Below, piece by piece: positions 47,518 through 56,430 of a stretch of DNA of 64,000 bases; the stretch's first letter is position 1; the number at the start of each line of letters is the position of its first letter. The stretch is from CAZIVP01 sp964542915 (GTDB taxonomy: Bacteria; Calditrichota; Calditrichia; Calditrichales; Calditrichaceae). Location: NCBI GenBank assembly GCA_964542915.1, contig CAZIVP010000001.1, positions 62,001-126,000 on the forward strand. The letters are read 5' to 3'. A model generated the notes under the pieces. It saw only the letters and a program-made list of their open reading frames with translations, ran no database searches and had not been told where the DNA came from. The position numbers were made by a program, and so were the translations under genes.

Positions 47518-48331
47518 TCTATATGAAATTATTCCGGCGACCATTTACGAAATTGTGCAGGAATCGCCGTTGATCCGAACCCTTCGCCTGCGTCCCGAAA
47601 TGCCGATTCCATTTCAAACAGGCCAGTTTATTGAATTAACGCTTCCGGGCATCGGCGAGGCCCCTTTTACACCGTCTTCTTCGCACTTTGTATCGGAAGC
47701 CATGGACGTTACCATCATGAAGACGGGCTACGTAACCAATCATATTCATCGAACCAAAGCAGGCGACCGAGTGGGATTGCGGGGACCGTTCGGCTCCCGC
47801 TATCCATTGGAAAAATTTAAAGGCAAAGACTTACTCATTTTAGGGGGCGGGTGTGGGCTGGCGCCGCTGCGTTCGCTTTTTTTAACCCTTTTGGAAGAAG
47901 CGGAAAAGTATAACTCCATTACCTTTCTGGCCGGGGCTAAAACGCCGAAAGATTGTATCTATAAAGATGAAGCGACGCAGTGGCGACAGTATGATAATGT
48001 TCAGTTTATACGCTCGGTGGACGAGGTGCCGCCGGGAGAAGAATGGGATGAAGATGTATGTCTCGTAACCCGCCTGTTGGATAAAGTGCAGATTGAACCG
48101 GCGGATAATCCTGCGGTGGTCTGTGGTCCGCCTGTGATGATGAAATTCGGAACACAGGATTTACTGAATTGTGGTTATAAAGAATCCAACATCTATCTGT
48201 CCATGGAAAAGAAAATGTATTGCGGATTCGGTCAATGCCGGCATTGCGTTATGGGTCCCTATTTTGCCTGCAAAGACGGTCCTGTGTTTACCTACGATCA
48301 GATCAAACATGAGGAGGCCATATGGGATTGA
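47510..48331 (+). CDS. HydG-type FAD/NAD(P)H-binding subunit
   Basis: A 273-residue flavoprotein of the sulfhydrogenase gamma/AsrB/PyrK family. The FAD region is GEAPFTPSSSHF (residues 49-60), the NAD(P) loop GGGCGLAPLRS (112-122), the C-terminal NAD(P) side VVCGPPVMMKF (203-213), and a [2Fe-2S] set at C238, C243, C246 and C254. It should exchange hydride with NADH or NADPH at FAD and pass single electrons to the HydB-like subunit. Start at 47510 with a GGAGG site; a longer frame to 47405 lies inside the previous gene and is rejected. Confidence 0.9.
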   Translation: MHNLYEIIPATIYEIVQESPLIRTLRLRPEMPIPFQTGQFIELTLPGIGEAPFTPSSSHFVSEAMDVTIMKTGYVTNHIHRTKAGDRVGLRGPFGSRYPLEKFKGKDLLILGGGCGLAPLRSLFLTLLEEAEKYNSITFLAGAKTPKDCIYKDEATQWRQYDNVQFIRSVDEVPPGEEWDEDVCLVTRLLDKVQIEPADNPAVVCGPPVMMKFGTQDLLNCGYKESNIYLSMEKKMYCGFGQCRHCVMGPYFACKDGPVFTYDQIKHEEAIWD

Positions 48332-48831
48332 AGCGCTTATTCATCGATATACAGGCCCTTCTCGAAAGTAACGGCAAATCCGATCGGATTGAATGCGAAT
48401 ATCTTTTCCATCGTGTAAACGAAGGCGCCTTCTCGCTATTGGAAGTGGCACAATTTGCCGCTTACTGCCGGCAATGTGAAGAGGCGTTCTGCGTCTCGGC
48501 CTGTCCCAAAGACGCTCTGGAACATCAGGAAGACGGAACCATAAAGCGCTACAATATGCGTTGTGTGGGCTGTAAAAGTTGTGTGCTGGCCTGCCCCTTT
48601 GGTACGATTTTCCCGGAAGTAATGAATTACGTTACGGCCCGTTGCGACTTTTGTCTTAATCAGCTCAAAGACAACCCGGATTATCAGCCGCTTTGTGTCA
48701 AAACCGCTCCCAATAATGCCTTTCAGATGATCGAAATCGATAAGGAAGATCCCGATAACCACATCTATTTTTACGGCGAACATCTGGCGGTAAAAAATCC
48801 GAACTGGCGCAATAAGGAGGACAGAGTATGA
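48322..48831 (+). CDS. HycB-like polyferredoxin electron-transfer subunit
   Basis: A 169-residue protein of the HycB/CooF/DmsB family. Cluster sites: I with C49, C52, C57, C61; II with C81, C84, C87, C91 (CVGCKSCVLAC). Site III has C108, C111 and C125, but alanine 129 stands where the fourth cysteine of the pattern CV-x-x-CP is expected, so this cluster may be absent or [3Fe-4S]. In formate hydrogenlyase the HycB subunit links the dehydrogenase and the hydrogenase; here it sits between the NAD(P)H module and the hydrogenase core, so the same linking role is inferred. It overlaps its neighbours by ten and four bases. Confidence 0.87.
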   Translation: MGLKRLFIDIQALLESNGKSDRIECEYLFHRVNEGAFSLLEVAQFAAYCRQCEEAFCVSACPKDALEHQEDGTIKRYNMRCVGCKSCVLACPFGTIFPEVMNYVTARCDFCLNQLKDNPDYQPLCVKTAPNNAFQMIEIDKEDPDNHIYFYGEHLAVKNPNWRNKEDRV

Positions 48832-49757
48832 TCCTTAAACCGTTGTTCTTTCTGCTGATTTTTCCCGGATTACTGTTTACGATCGTTTTGGGTATGGTCG
48901 CCGGCTGGGTGGATCGCAAGGTATCGGCGCGTTTCCAGTTTCGGGTCGGGCCGCCGTTTTTCCAGAATTTCAATGATTTTTTTAAACTGATGGGCAAAGA
49001 GGTGATGGTGGTTAAGCAGGGTTTGCACACCCTGTTCCTCACGGCGCCCATAATTGCGTTCGCCATGCTGGTGCTGGTTTCGACTATGGTGGGAACGGCG
49101 TTGTTCTATCAGATAGGTTTCGGCGGCGACATTATTGTTGTTATGTATCTGTTGATGGTGTATTCGGTAATGGTAATTCTCGGCGGCGCTGCCAGCGGTA
49201 ATGTTTATTCGAGCATGGGCGCCGGTCGTGAAATTAAACTGCTGATTGGCGACGAATTGGCCTTTATTCTGATTTGTCTGGTGCCGATCATAAAATCGGG
49301 TTACCAACTGCGTCTCGAAGAGATATTAGCATACCAGTTCGCCAACGGCGCCATTATCGCTTCGGCCTCGGGCGTCATCGCATTTATCATCGGTCTTTTA
49401 TGTATACAGGCCAAAATGGCGTTACCGCCGTTTCATATCCCGGAAGCAGAGACCGAGATTGTTGAGGGCCCTTTTATGGAGTACAGCGGCAGCTCGCTGG
49501 CTTTCTGGAAAATGAGCCAGTGGATCATGCTGGTTCTGTTTCCGTTGCTGCTTATATTGCTCTTCTTCGGAGGATTTCATTTACAGGGCTGGGGCATTTT
49601 ATGGGCAATCCTGAAATATGTGTTAATCCTCGTTCTGATCATCGCCATAAAAAATACGAATCCCCGTATCCGTATCGACACGGCGGTTAAATTTTTCTGG
49701 AATTATGCCACACCCATCGCCATCGTGGCCATTGTATTAGCAGTGTTAGGAGTATAA
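48828..49757 (+). CDS. Hydrogenase membrane subunit, NuoH/HycD-like
   Basis: A 309-residue membrane protein with eight helices. Characteristic stretches are GWVDRKVSARFQFRVGP (quinone-site-like helix start) and HIPEAETEIVEGPFMEYSG, in which E-x-E-I-V-E-G-P is conserved in all group 4 hydrogenases and complex I NuoH. It anchors the peripheral hydrogenase arm and starts the proton/ion path. The start overlaps the previous gene by ATGA. Confidence 0.95.
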   Translation: MILKPLFFLLIFPGLLFTIVLGMVAGWVDRKVSARFQFRVGPPFFQNFNDFFKLMGKEVMVVKQGLHTLFLTAPIIAFAMLVLVSTMVGTALFYQIGFGGDIIVVMYLLMVYSVMVILGGAASGNVYSSMGAGREIKLLIGDELAFILICLVPIIKSGYQLRLEEILAYQFANGAIIASASGVIAFIIGLLCIQAKMALPPFHIPEAETEIVEGPFMEYSGSSLAFWKMSQWIMLVLFPLLLILLFFGGFHLQGWGILWAILKYVLILVLIIAIKNTNPRIRIDTAVKFFWNYATPIAIVAIVLAVLGV

Positions 49758-49759
49758 TT

Positions 49760-50179
49760 ATGGGATGGTATCAAAAACGACTTGCCCGGTCTATCTGGGT
49801 GTTTCACGTGAGCGCATCCCCTTGCAATAATTGCGATATCGAAATACTGGATTTGCTTACGCCAAAATATGATGTGGAACGTTTTGGAATCAAACTGGTG
49901 GGTTCTGTGCGCCATGCGGATGCGCTGTTGGTATCGGGAATCATAAACGACAAGGTTGCCCCGAAAGTAAGGCATATCTACGAGCAGGCGCCGAAACCAA
50001 TTTTTGTCATTGCGATCGGGACCTGTCCTGCCAGTGGATGTTGTTTCAAGCAGTCGCATAATAAGGATTATGAACAGCCGGAAACGATTCCTGTGAATAT
50101 GTACATACCCGGTTGTCCGCCGAAACCCGAAGCCATGATTGCGGGTGTCGCTAAATTGATGGAGGTGCTCAATGCCTGA
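49760..50179 (+). CDS. [NiFe] hydrogenase small subunit, NuoB-like
   Basis: A 139-residue small subunit that holds the proximal [4Fe-4S] cluster: C22 and C25 (SPCNNCDIEIL), C89 (GTCP) and C119 (PGCPP). The motif CNNCD next to the NiFe site is typical of group 4 enzymes. Size fits EchC/MbhJ. It passes electrons from the NiFe centre in the large subunit to the ferredoxin subunit. It lies two bases behind the NuoH-like gene and overlaps the NuoC-like gene by eight. Confidence 0.95.
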   Translation: MGWYQKRLARSIWVFHVSASPCNNCDIEILDLLTPKYDVERFGIKLVGSVRHADALLVSGIINDKVAPKVRHIYEQAPKPIFVIAIGTCPASGCCFKQSHNKDYEQPETIPVNMYIPGCPPKPEAMIAGVAKLMEVLNA

Positions 50180-50609
50180 AAAAGATATGTTTCTGGAAAC
50201 GATGCGTGATAAAATTGATGAAATCGAAGATAAAAAAGGGCGTCTCTATTTTACGGTGGATAACAGCCAATTACATGAAGTCGTATCTTATTTGTTCAAG
50301 AGCCTGGGCTGTCGCTTATCCACCGCAACAGCCATGGAGATGTATCGCGGAATCGAAGTTTTGTATCATTTTTCGCACGATCCCAGCGGACAATATTTCT
50401 GCCCGCGCGTAGTCATGAGCGATAAGGATCATCCGCAAATGCATTCCATTGCTCCGATCGTAAAAGGTGCCGAATGGATTGAGCGCGAGATGAGCGAATA
50501 TTGGGGCATTACGTTTCAGGACCATCCGAGACCCGAACCATTGCTGACGAAAGATCATCCCAAAGGCGAGGGACTCAACCAACCGTTCAGAATCAGGAGG
50601 CGCTCATGA
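50172..50609 (+). CDS. NuoC-like hydrogenase subunit
   Basis: A 145-residue protein with the NuoC signature WIEREMSEYWGITFQDHPRP and PLLTKDHP (compare ERE-x-x-x-x-[FW]-GI-x-F-x-x-HP). It holds the large and small subunit together in the peripheral arm. In E. coli formate hydrogenlyase this domain is fused to the large subunit (HycE); here it is separate, as in Ech, Mbh and CO-dependent hydrogenases. Overlaps the large subunit by four bases. Confidence 0.92.
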   Translation: MPEKDMFLETMRDKIDEIEDKKGRLYFTVDNSQLHEVVSYLFKSLGCRLSTATAMEMYRGIEVLYHFSHDPSGQYFCPRVVMSDKDHPQMHSIAPIVKGAEWIEREMSEYWGITFQDHPRPEPLLTKDHPKGEGLNQPFRIRRRS

Positions 50610-51793
50610 GTAGGAATGTCATTCCGGTCGGACCGTATCATCCCTTACTGGAAGAAGCGGAATATTTTACCCTCACCGTGGACGGCGAAACCGTGGTCGA
50701 TATCGATCTCGATATCGGCTGGATGCACCGCGGCCACGAACTGATTTCGGAGAGCAAAACATTCACGCAATCGATTTATCTGGTGGAACGTATTTGCGGG
50801 ATATGTTCAACATCGCATCCGCTGGCGTGCGTGCATGCCGTGGAAGATGTGAATAACATCGAAATACCCGAGCGGGCTGCATATATCCGTACACTGGTGG
50901 GGGAATTGGAACGCATCCACAGTCATCTTTTATGGCTGGGCCTGGCCGGCCATTTTATCGGATACGATACGCTGTGGATGTGGTCATGGAAATACCGTGA
51001 ACCGGTATTACAAATGATGGAACTGATTTCGGGTAACCGAAATCACTATGGCATGATGCGCGTGGGCGGCGTGGCAAAGGACGTGGAACCGGATAACATT
51101 TCCGAATTGCATAAACATCTCGATGAGATCGATAAAAAAATGGAAATGATCGCCAAAGCCGCCAAAGACGACCCTGTTTTGAAGTCGCGGCTGAAGGGTG
51201 TAGGTGTTTTATCCAAGGAAGACGCCATCGCTTTTTGTGCGGTGGGTCCCACGGCCAGGGCTTCGGGCGTTAAAACCGATGTACGCAAAGATGAACCCAA
51301 CGATGCTTACGGTCTGGTGGATTTTGAAGAGATCGTCGCCGAAAACGGCGATGTGTATGATAAATTGGTGGTGCGTCTGCTGGAGACGCTGGAATCAACG
51401 AAAATTTGCCGCCAGTGCATCGACTATTTTAAAAAATCCAGTGGTTCGATTTTCAACGATGTGAAAGAAGTGGGTATCGGCGAAGGTATCGGTCGATATG
51501 AAGCGCCGCGCGGCGAGGTCTTTCATTATGTGCGAACTGACGGCACCAACCGTCCCATACGGCATAAAGTACGCGCTCCCAGCTATGTCAATATACCCAC
51601 GTTTGAAGCTTCCTGCCGCGGTATTCCGGTGGCGGACGCCTTAATTACGCTGGCGGCGGTGGACCCGTGTTACTGTTGTACGGAGCGGGCGTTGCGTATC
51701 ATTGATCACGAACAGAACCGCACGCATAGCGATCTGTTGAAGCTATCCCGGCAAAAGACTGCACGAATCAGGAGGACGATTTATGGCCAATAA
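50606..51793 (+). CDS. [NiFe] hydrogenase group 4 large subunit, NuoD-like
   Basis: A 395-residue catalytic subunit. The four nickel-binding cysteines are present: C64 and C67 in ERICGICSTSH, C355 and C358 in DPCYCCTER. An additional cysteine (C357) sits between the last two. After R361 there are 34 more residues (ALRIIDHEQN...), matching the C-terminal extension removed by the maturation endopeptidase after the Arg of DPCxxCTER in HycE. The start at 50606 (MSRNVIPVGPYHP) has an AGGAGG site; a longer TTG-initiated frame inside the previous gene is rejected. The presence of all ligands means it should turn over H2, unlike the related Mbx and complex I subunits. Confidence 0.96.
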   Translation: MSRNVIPVGPYHPLLEEAEYFTLTVDGETVVDIDLDIGWMHRGHELISESKTFTQSIYLVERICGICSTSHPLACVHAVEDVNNIEIPERAAYIRTLVGELERIHSHLLWLGLAGHFIGYDTLWMWSWKYREPVLQMMELISGNRNHYGMMRVGGVAKDVEPDNISELHKHLDEIDKKMEMIAKAAKDDPVLKSRLKGVGVLSKEDAIAFCAVGPTARASGVKTDVRKDEPNDAYGLVDFEEIVAENGDVYDKLVVRLLETLESTKICRQCIDYFKKSSGSIFNDVKEVGIGEGIGRYEAPRGEVFHYVRTDGTNRPIRHKVRAPSYVNIPTFEASCRGIPVADALITLAAVDPCYCCTERALRIIDHEQNRTHSDLLKLSRQKTARIRRTIYGQ

Positions 51794-53597
51794 TATCCTA
51801 CTGCTGTTGATTGCCGTTCCACTGGCAATTGCAGTCATCAACCTGGTGTTGCCGCTGCTGTTAAGAAAAATTCTGACTTTTCTGGGATTAATTTATACGC
51901 TGGTGGTGAGTTTCCAACTTTCATTTGTTCCGCCGGCCGCAACGCAAAACATTTTCGATACGATGCTGGCCAACGATGCCCTGAGCGGATTTACACTGAT
52001 ATTTATTCAATTGCTGAGTATTATCATTCTGATTTTTTCTCTGAAAGGTGTTGAAAAAGAAATCGAAAAGCCGTTTTTCATATTGTATCCCATGACGGTG
52101 GCGTTCTGTAACGGCGTTGTTTTAAGCACCAATATGTTCGCATTCTTACTTTTCTGGGGGATGTCGGGTATTACCCTCTATCTCTACGCCGTACTCGGTC
52201 GTACCGAAGAAGCGCCTCAAACCGCAAAAAAAACCTTTATCATTGTGGGCGGCAGCGACGCCCTGTTATTGATGGGGCTGGTCATCATGGGCGTAATGCA
52301 GCCTTCGGCGGGATGGTCCCTGAGTGGAGTGCATATTCCGCTGCAAGAGGCGTGGGCGATTGTGGCCTTTATTTTTGTACTGTTAGCCGCATTCGCGAAA
52401 GCCGGCGGTTTTCCGATGCATACCTGGGTGGCGCATTTTGCCAAAGACGCACCGGTGGAGAGCGCCGCATTTTTACCCGCTTCACTGGATAAGCTCCTTG
52501 GAATTTACTTGCTCGCGCGGATGGTCACCGGTTTGTTCGAACTCAGCATGACCATACACCTCATTATTATTACCCTGGGCGCCCTGACCGTTATTACGGC
52601 TGTCATGATGGCGATGATTCAGCACAACGGTCGCGAGTTGTTGGGTTATCACGCCGTTAGCCAGGTAGGCTACATGATCATGGGCGTCGGTAGCGGCAGC
52701 GTGCTGGCCTTTGCCGGCGGCTTATTCCACATGATCAATCATACCATTTATAAATCCAACTTATTTCTGAGCCTCGGTTCGGTTGAAAAGCGCACCGGAA
52801 GCAACCAACTGGATGATCTGGGCGGTTTGGGCAAGGTAATGCCGGTAACATTCATTATGGCATTAATCGGCGCCTTATCCATTTCGGGCATTCCGCCTTT
52901 TAACGGATTTTTTTCCAAATGGATGATCTATCAGGGTCTTCTGGAAAAAGCGGGTACACTGTCGGCGGGCCATCAAATCTGGTTGTTGCTGTGTATTATT
53001 CTGGCTGTCTTCGGCAGCGCGCTTACGCTGGCAAGCTTTATGAAATTTATACACGCCTCGTTTTTGGGATACCTTCCTGAAAAACTCAGACAAGTAAAAG
53101 AGGCCATACCGAACCAATGGCTGGCGACCGGCCTGCTTTCACTCTTATGCATTTTATTTGGTGTTTTTGCCGTTCAAATTCCGCTGCGCTTTTTCATCGA
53201 ACCGGTGGTTGCGGAGATGCAATGGTCCGTTGCCGGTTTCCCGGGGCTCTACCAACCCGTGCTGATTGTATTGCTTTTCTTGGCCATATTTATTTTGGGT
53301 TTGATTGTATTCCTGGTAACGAAAAACATTCGATACGATGATGTTTATATTGGCGGCATGTCGTCATCCGAAAAATTCCGCGTGCTGGGAACGGAATTTT
53401 ATAATGAAATCCGAAACATGACACCGCTCAAACAAATTTACGACGCCGCCGAACGCAAATGGTTCGATATATATGAACTGGGCAAAGGCGTTACTTTCTT
53501 TCTGTCCGGTTTATTTCAGAAAGCACACCCGGGACAACTACAGCTTTACCTGTTTTATGTTATCCTGGGTACATTAATTTTTATCTGGATTGTGTGA
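51783..53597 (+). CDS. Antiporter subunit, NuoL/MrpA N-terminal-like
   Basis: A 604-residue membrane protein with about 16 helices and a long C-terminal part after helix 14 (from about 480) that includes the stretch VLGTEFYNEIRNMTPLKQIY. Ion-channel signatures are AFAKAGGFPMHTWVAHFAKD (with the conserved Lys and the H/P of TM7-8), GYHAVSQVGYMIMGVG and SISGIPPFNGFFSKW. It is similar in length to HycC and NuoL. Since the very next gene encodes the MbhD-MbhE part, the two together correspond to a split MrpA. Overlaps the large subunit by 11 bases. Confidence 0.9.
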   Translation: MANNILLLLIAVPLAIAVINLVLPLLLRKILTFLGLIYTLVVSFQLSFVPPAATQNIFDTMLANDALSGFTLIFIQLLSIIILIFSLKGVEKEIEKPFFILYPMTVAFCNGVVLSTNMFAFLLFWGMSGITLYLYAVLGRTEEAPQTAKKTFIIVGGSDALLLMGLVIMGVMQPSAGWSLSGVHIPLQEAWAIVAFIFVLLAAFAKAGGFPMHTWVAHFAKDAPVESAAFLPASLDKLLGIYLLARMVTGLFELSMTIHLIIITLGALTVITAVMMAMIQHNGRELLGYHAVSQVGYMIMGVGSGSVLAFAGGLFHMINHTIYKSNLFLSLGSVEKRTGSNQLDDLGGLGKVMPVTFIMALIGALSISGIPPFNGFFSKWMIYQGLLEKAGTLSAGHQIWLLLCIILAVFGSALTLASFMKFIHASFLGYLPEKLRQVKEAIPNQWLATGLLSLLCILFGVFAVQIPLRFFIEPVVAEMQWSVAGFPGLYQPVLIVLLFLAIFILGLIVFLVTKNIRYDDVYIGGMSSSEKFRVLGTEFYNEIRNMTPLKQIYDAAERKWFDIYELGKGVTFFLSGLFQKAHPGQLQLYLFYVILGTLIFIWIV

Positions 53598-53625
53598 CCG
53601 TTTCAGGCGATTGGAGGAAACCGTT

Positions 53626-54177
53626 ATGCCAACGGAAACCTGGTTAATTTTCATTTTCATATTCATGATTCTCGGCTCGGTAACCGCATTGGAAATCAAA
53701 GATATTTTGTCATCGATTATTGCCATCGGTGTGGTGGGCCTGGGGGTCTCCGTTTCGTTTTTGTTCATGGAGGCACCGGATCTGGCAATTGTGCAGTTTC
53801 TGTTTGAGATCTTCGCCATGATCATTTTACTGAGGGCATTTATCAGGAAGGATTATCATCTGGAAAGCCCATCAAAAATCGGCGCGCTGTATTCGGTGAT
53901 CACCGTGGTGGTTCTGCTGGCCGTTTTCATTTTCAGTGTTTCGGTATTCAAGGCGCTGCCGCCCTTTGGCGAACCGCTGATGCAAACGGCGCAACACTAT
54001 GTGGAAAGCGGGGCAAAGGAAACAGGTGCGGCGAATTTGGTGGCTTCCGTCATTCTGGATTATCGTGCTTACGATACCCTTGGCGAGATTACTGTGCTTT
54101 TCACGGCCATACTGGGCAGTTTGACGCTATTACGCATTCACAAACAGAGAAAAAAGGAAGGGGAGTCGGAATCATGA
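53626..54177 (+). CDS. MbhD-MbhE fusion (MrpA C-terminal part)
   Basis: A 183-residue membrane protein. Residues about 1-75 match MbhD (DUF4040: ALEIKDILSSIIAIGVVGLGVSVSFLFMEAPDLAIVQF in short pieces) and residues about 120-170 match MbhE (NLVASVILDYRAYDTLGEIT then VLFTA). The acidic MEAPDLA and DYRAYDTLGE motifs are hallmarks of the C-terminal end of MrpA. Start ATG at 53626 follows TTGGAGGAAA. It is 28 bp after the NuoL-like gene in a different frame, so the split is genuine and not an in-frame stop. Confidence 0.93.
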   Translation: MPTETWLIFIFIFMILGSVTALEIKDILSSIIAIGVVGLGVSVSFLFMEAPDLAIVQFLFEIFAMIILLRAFIRKDYHLESPSKIGALYSVITVVVLLAVFIFSVSVFKALPPFGEPLMQTAQHYVESGAKETGAANLVASVILDYRAYDTLGEITVLFTAILGSLTLLRIHKQRKKEGESES

Positions 54178-54623
54178 AGCAACAACCGGGTATGACGCTG
54201 ATTGTAAAAACCATAACCCGTGTAATCCTCTGGATGATTGTTCTCTACGGTATTTATATCATTTTACACGGCCACTTAACGCCGGGCGGTGGGTTTGGCG
54301 GCGGCGTCATTTTAGCGCTGGCTTTTTTAAGTATGCTGCTGGCATACGGCAGAGAGCGGATCGGACAATGGCTTAAACTGCAATTATTGCACGATCTGGA
54401 GGCCTCTTCGGTGCTTTTGTTCCTTGTGATCGGAATCATTGGGTTGGCTGCGGGCAGCGCCTTTTTAGCCAATTTTTTAACCAAGGGCGCTCTGTTTAAT
54501 CTGGTCAGCGCCGGTACGATTCCGCTGCTTAATATTATCATCGGCATTAAAGTGGCGCTGTCTCTGTTTCTCGTTGTCTGGGCGCTGGCGCATTTAAATA
54601 TTGAGGAAGGAGATGAAGCATGA
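54174..54623 (+). CDS. mnhB: Mrp antiporter subunit B (MnhB/MbhF-like)
   Basis: A 149-residue protein with four helices. The motif HLTPGGGFGGGVILALAF (residues about 29-46) is the signature of MnhB. It is a structural part of the Na+/H+ antiporter module; overlaps its neighbours by ATGA at both ends. Confidence 0.95.
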   Translation: MKQQPGMTLIVKTITRVILWMIVLYGIYIILHGHLTPGGGFGGGVILALAFLSMLLAYGRERIGQWLKLQLLHDLEASSVLLFLVIGIIGLAAGSAFLANFLTKGALFNLVSAGTIPLLNIIIGIKVALSLFLVVWALAHLNIEEGDEA

Positions 54624-54958
54624 CGGTTTACCTTCTCTGTTTTATACTTTTTTTGGTCGGGGTTTATGGTGTGTTAACAAAACGGGATTTGATCAAACTC
54701 ATCCTGTCTGTCGCCATAATGGGTTATTCGGCGAATCTCTTTCTCATATTATTTGCCTACAAAAGCGAGGCAATTTATCCCATATTAAGTGAAGGGGTTC
54801 AAAACGCTGCCATGGTGGATCCTCTGCCGCAAGCGCTCGTGTTAACCTCGATCGTTATTGAACTCGGAACCACGGCCTTATTGGTAACGCTTGCCGTGCG
54901 TCTGTTTCAAAAATATAAGACATTCGATATAACAAAAATCAGGAGGTTATCGGGATGA
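54620..54958 (+). CDS. mnhC: Mrp antiporter subunit C (NuoK/MbhG-like)
   Basis: A 112-residue protein with three helices, the size and layout of NuoK and MnhC. DPLPQALVLTSIVIELGTTA (about residues 71-90) holds the family stretch D-P-L-P-Q-A-L-V-L-T-x-I-V-I. Ion-path glutamates lie in the membrane. Overlaps mnhB and mnhD by four bases each. Confidence 0.95.
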   Translation: MTVYLLCFILFLVGVYGVLTKRDLIKLILSVAIMGYSANLFLILFAYKSEAIYPILSEGVQNAAMVDPLPQALVLTSIVIELGTTALLVTLAVRLFQKYKTFDITKIRRLSG

Positions 54959-56430
54959 TCCTCCCGTATTATATCATTATTCCTCTGCTGGCGGCCTTTC
55001 TCATTGCGTTGATTTCAGGAAAACGGGATGACTGGGCCATCATTATTTCGCTTTTGGCGGTTGTTTCGCTGCTGATTTTTTCGTTATATGCTTTCATTAC
55101 GATGCAAACGGAAACCGTGACCTACCACATGAGCGGCTGGGAAATCCCATTCGGTATTGTGTTGGTTCAGGACGCCTTAACCTCGTTTATGCTGATCATG
55201 GTGAGCATCATAGCCTTAACCTCTGTGATGTACTCCATACGTTATATCCGTCATCTTCGCAGCGACTGGCGGTTTTACGCCTTATTCATGTTGATGCTGG
55301 CCGGAATGAACGGAGTATTGATTACAGGCGATCTGTTCAATCTGTTTGTGTTCATGGAAATTGCCCTGTTGGCGGCTTTTGCCCTGGTGGCTTACGGCGG
55401 CCGCGCCGAAGAGTACGAAGCGGCCTTTAAATATGCCATTATGGGGGCGGTGTCGTCCACGATCATTTTGATCGGCATAGCGGTTCTTTACAGCGCCACA
55501 TCCACGCTGACCATGGCAAAAATAGCCGAAACGCTTCCGCAAAAACATTCGTCCGTCGCCTTTTGGACGGGTGCGCTGTTCCTTGCGGGTTTCGGTTTGA
55601 AGGCGGCTATCATGCCGTTTCACGCCTGGCTGCCGGATGCGCACTCATCGGCGCCGGCGCCGATATCCTCCATGCTGTCCGGAGTATTGATTAAAGCCCT
55701 TGGGGTTTACGTCCTCATACGGATATTCTTTAATATGATGGGGGCGCCGGCCCTGTTTATGGACGCATTTCTGGTGTTGGGCAGTATATCGATTTTAGTT
55801 GGTGTTTTACTGGCGATCGGTCAGTGGGATTTCAAGCGTTTGCTGGCCTACCACAGCATCAGCCAGATCGGTTATATCCTACTCGGTATGGGGCTGGCGA
55901 CGCCATTGGGATTGATTGGAGCGGTCTTCCATCTGTTTAACCACGCCCTTTTTAAATCCCTTCTCTTCTATAATTCCGGAAGCGTGGAGATGTCCGTCGG
56001 TACCCGCGATCTTCGGGAGATGGGCCGCTTGCACCGGCTGCTGCCGGTCACTTCGCAAACCTCCATGGTGGCTTCGCTCTCCATATCCGGGATACCGCCG
56101 TTTAACGGCTTTTTCAGCAAGCTGGTTATCATCATAGCGGCCGTACAGGCAGGACAGTTCTGGTTTGCCCTGATCGCCATCATCGGCAGTCTGCTCACAT
56201 TGGCGTCGTTTACTAAAGTGCAACGCTACGGATTCCATGGTAAAAACCTGATCGATTCGGTTAAAACGCCGCTGGGCAGTGGAATGAATGCCGCCATGAT
56301 TATTCTCGCGGTTTTATGTTTGATTACAAGTTTAATGATCGTTCCCGGTGTCCGGGAAGTGACGCTCGAGCCGGTCATGTCGGTGATCATGAATAAAACG
56401 CAATATGTACAAATGGTGATGGGGAGGTGA
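54955..56430 (+). CDS. mnhD: Mrp antiporter subunit D (MbhH/NuoM-like)
   Basis: A 491-residue protein with 14 helices. Ion-path residues: FMEIALLAAFALVAYGG (glutamate in TM5), AGFGLKAAIMPFHAWLPDAH (lysine in TM7), KRLLAYHSISQIGYILLGMG and FNHALFKSLLFYNSGS (lysine region of TM12). Together with the NuoL-like subunit it gives two ion channels. MbhH of archaeal hydrogenase is the nearest functional analogue. Overlaps the mnhE gene by four bases. Confidence 0.96.
   Translation: MILPYYIIIPLLAAFLIALISGKRDDWAIIISLLAVVSLLIFSLYAFITMQTETVTYHMSGWEIPFGIVLVQDALTSFMLIMVSIIALTSVMYSIRYIRHLRSDWRFYALFMLMLAGMNGVLITGDLFNLFVFMEIALLAAFALVAYGGRAEEYEAAFKYAIMGAVSSTIILIGIAVLYSATSTLTMAKIAETLPQKHSSVAFWTGALFLAGFGLKAAIMPFHAWLPDAHSSAPAPISSMLSGVLIKALGVYVLIRIFFNMMGAPALFMDAFLVLGSISILVGVLLAIGQWDFKRLLAYHSISQIGYILLGMGLATPLGLIGAVFHLFNHALFKSLLFYNSGSVEMSVGTRDLREMGRLHRLLPVTSQTSMVASLSISGIPPFNGFFSKLVIIIAAVQAGQFWFALIAIIGSLLTLASFTKVQRYGFHGKNLIDSVKTPLGSGMNAAMIILAVLCLITSLMIVPGVREVTLEPVMSVIMNKTQYVQMVMGR

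Noticed and set aside
50606..51793. Idea that the NuoD-like subunit is an Mbx or complex I subunit without NiFe site
   Set aside because: All four cysteines (C64, C67, C355, C358) and the cleavable tail with its protease are present.
53590..53626. Possible frameshift or in-frame stop splitting one MrpA gene
   Set aside because: The downstream gene has its own TTGGAGGAAA site and ATG, lies in another frame and begins at the natural domain border, so this is a true split.
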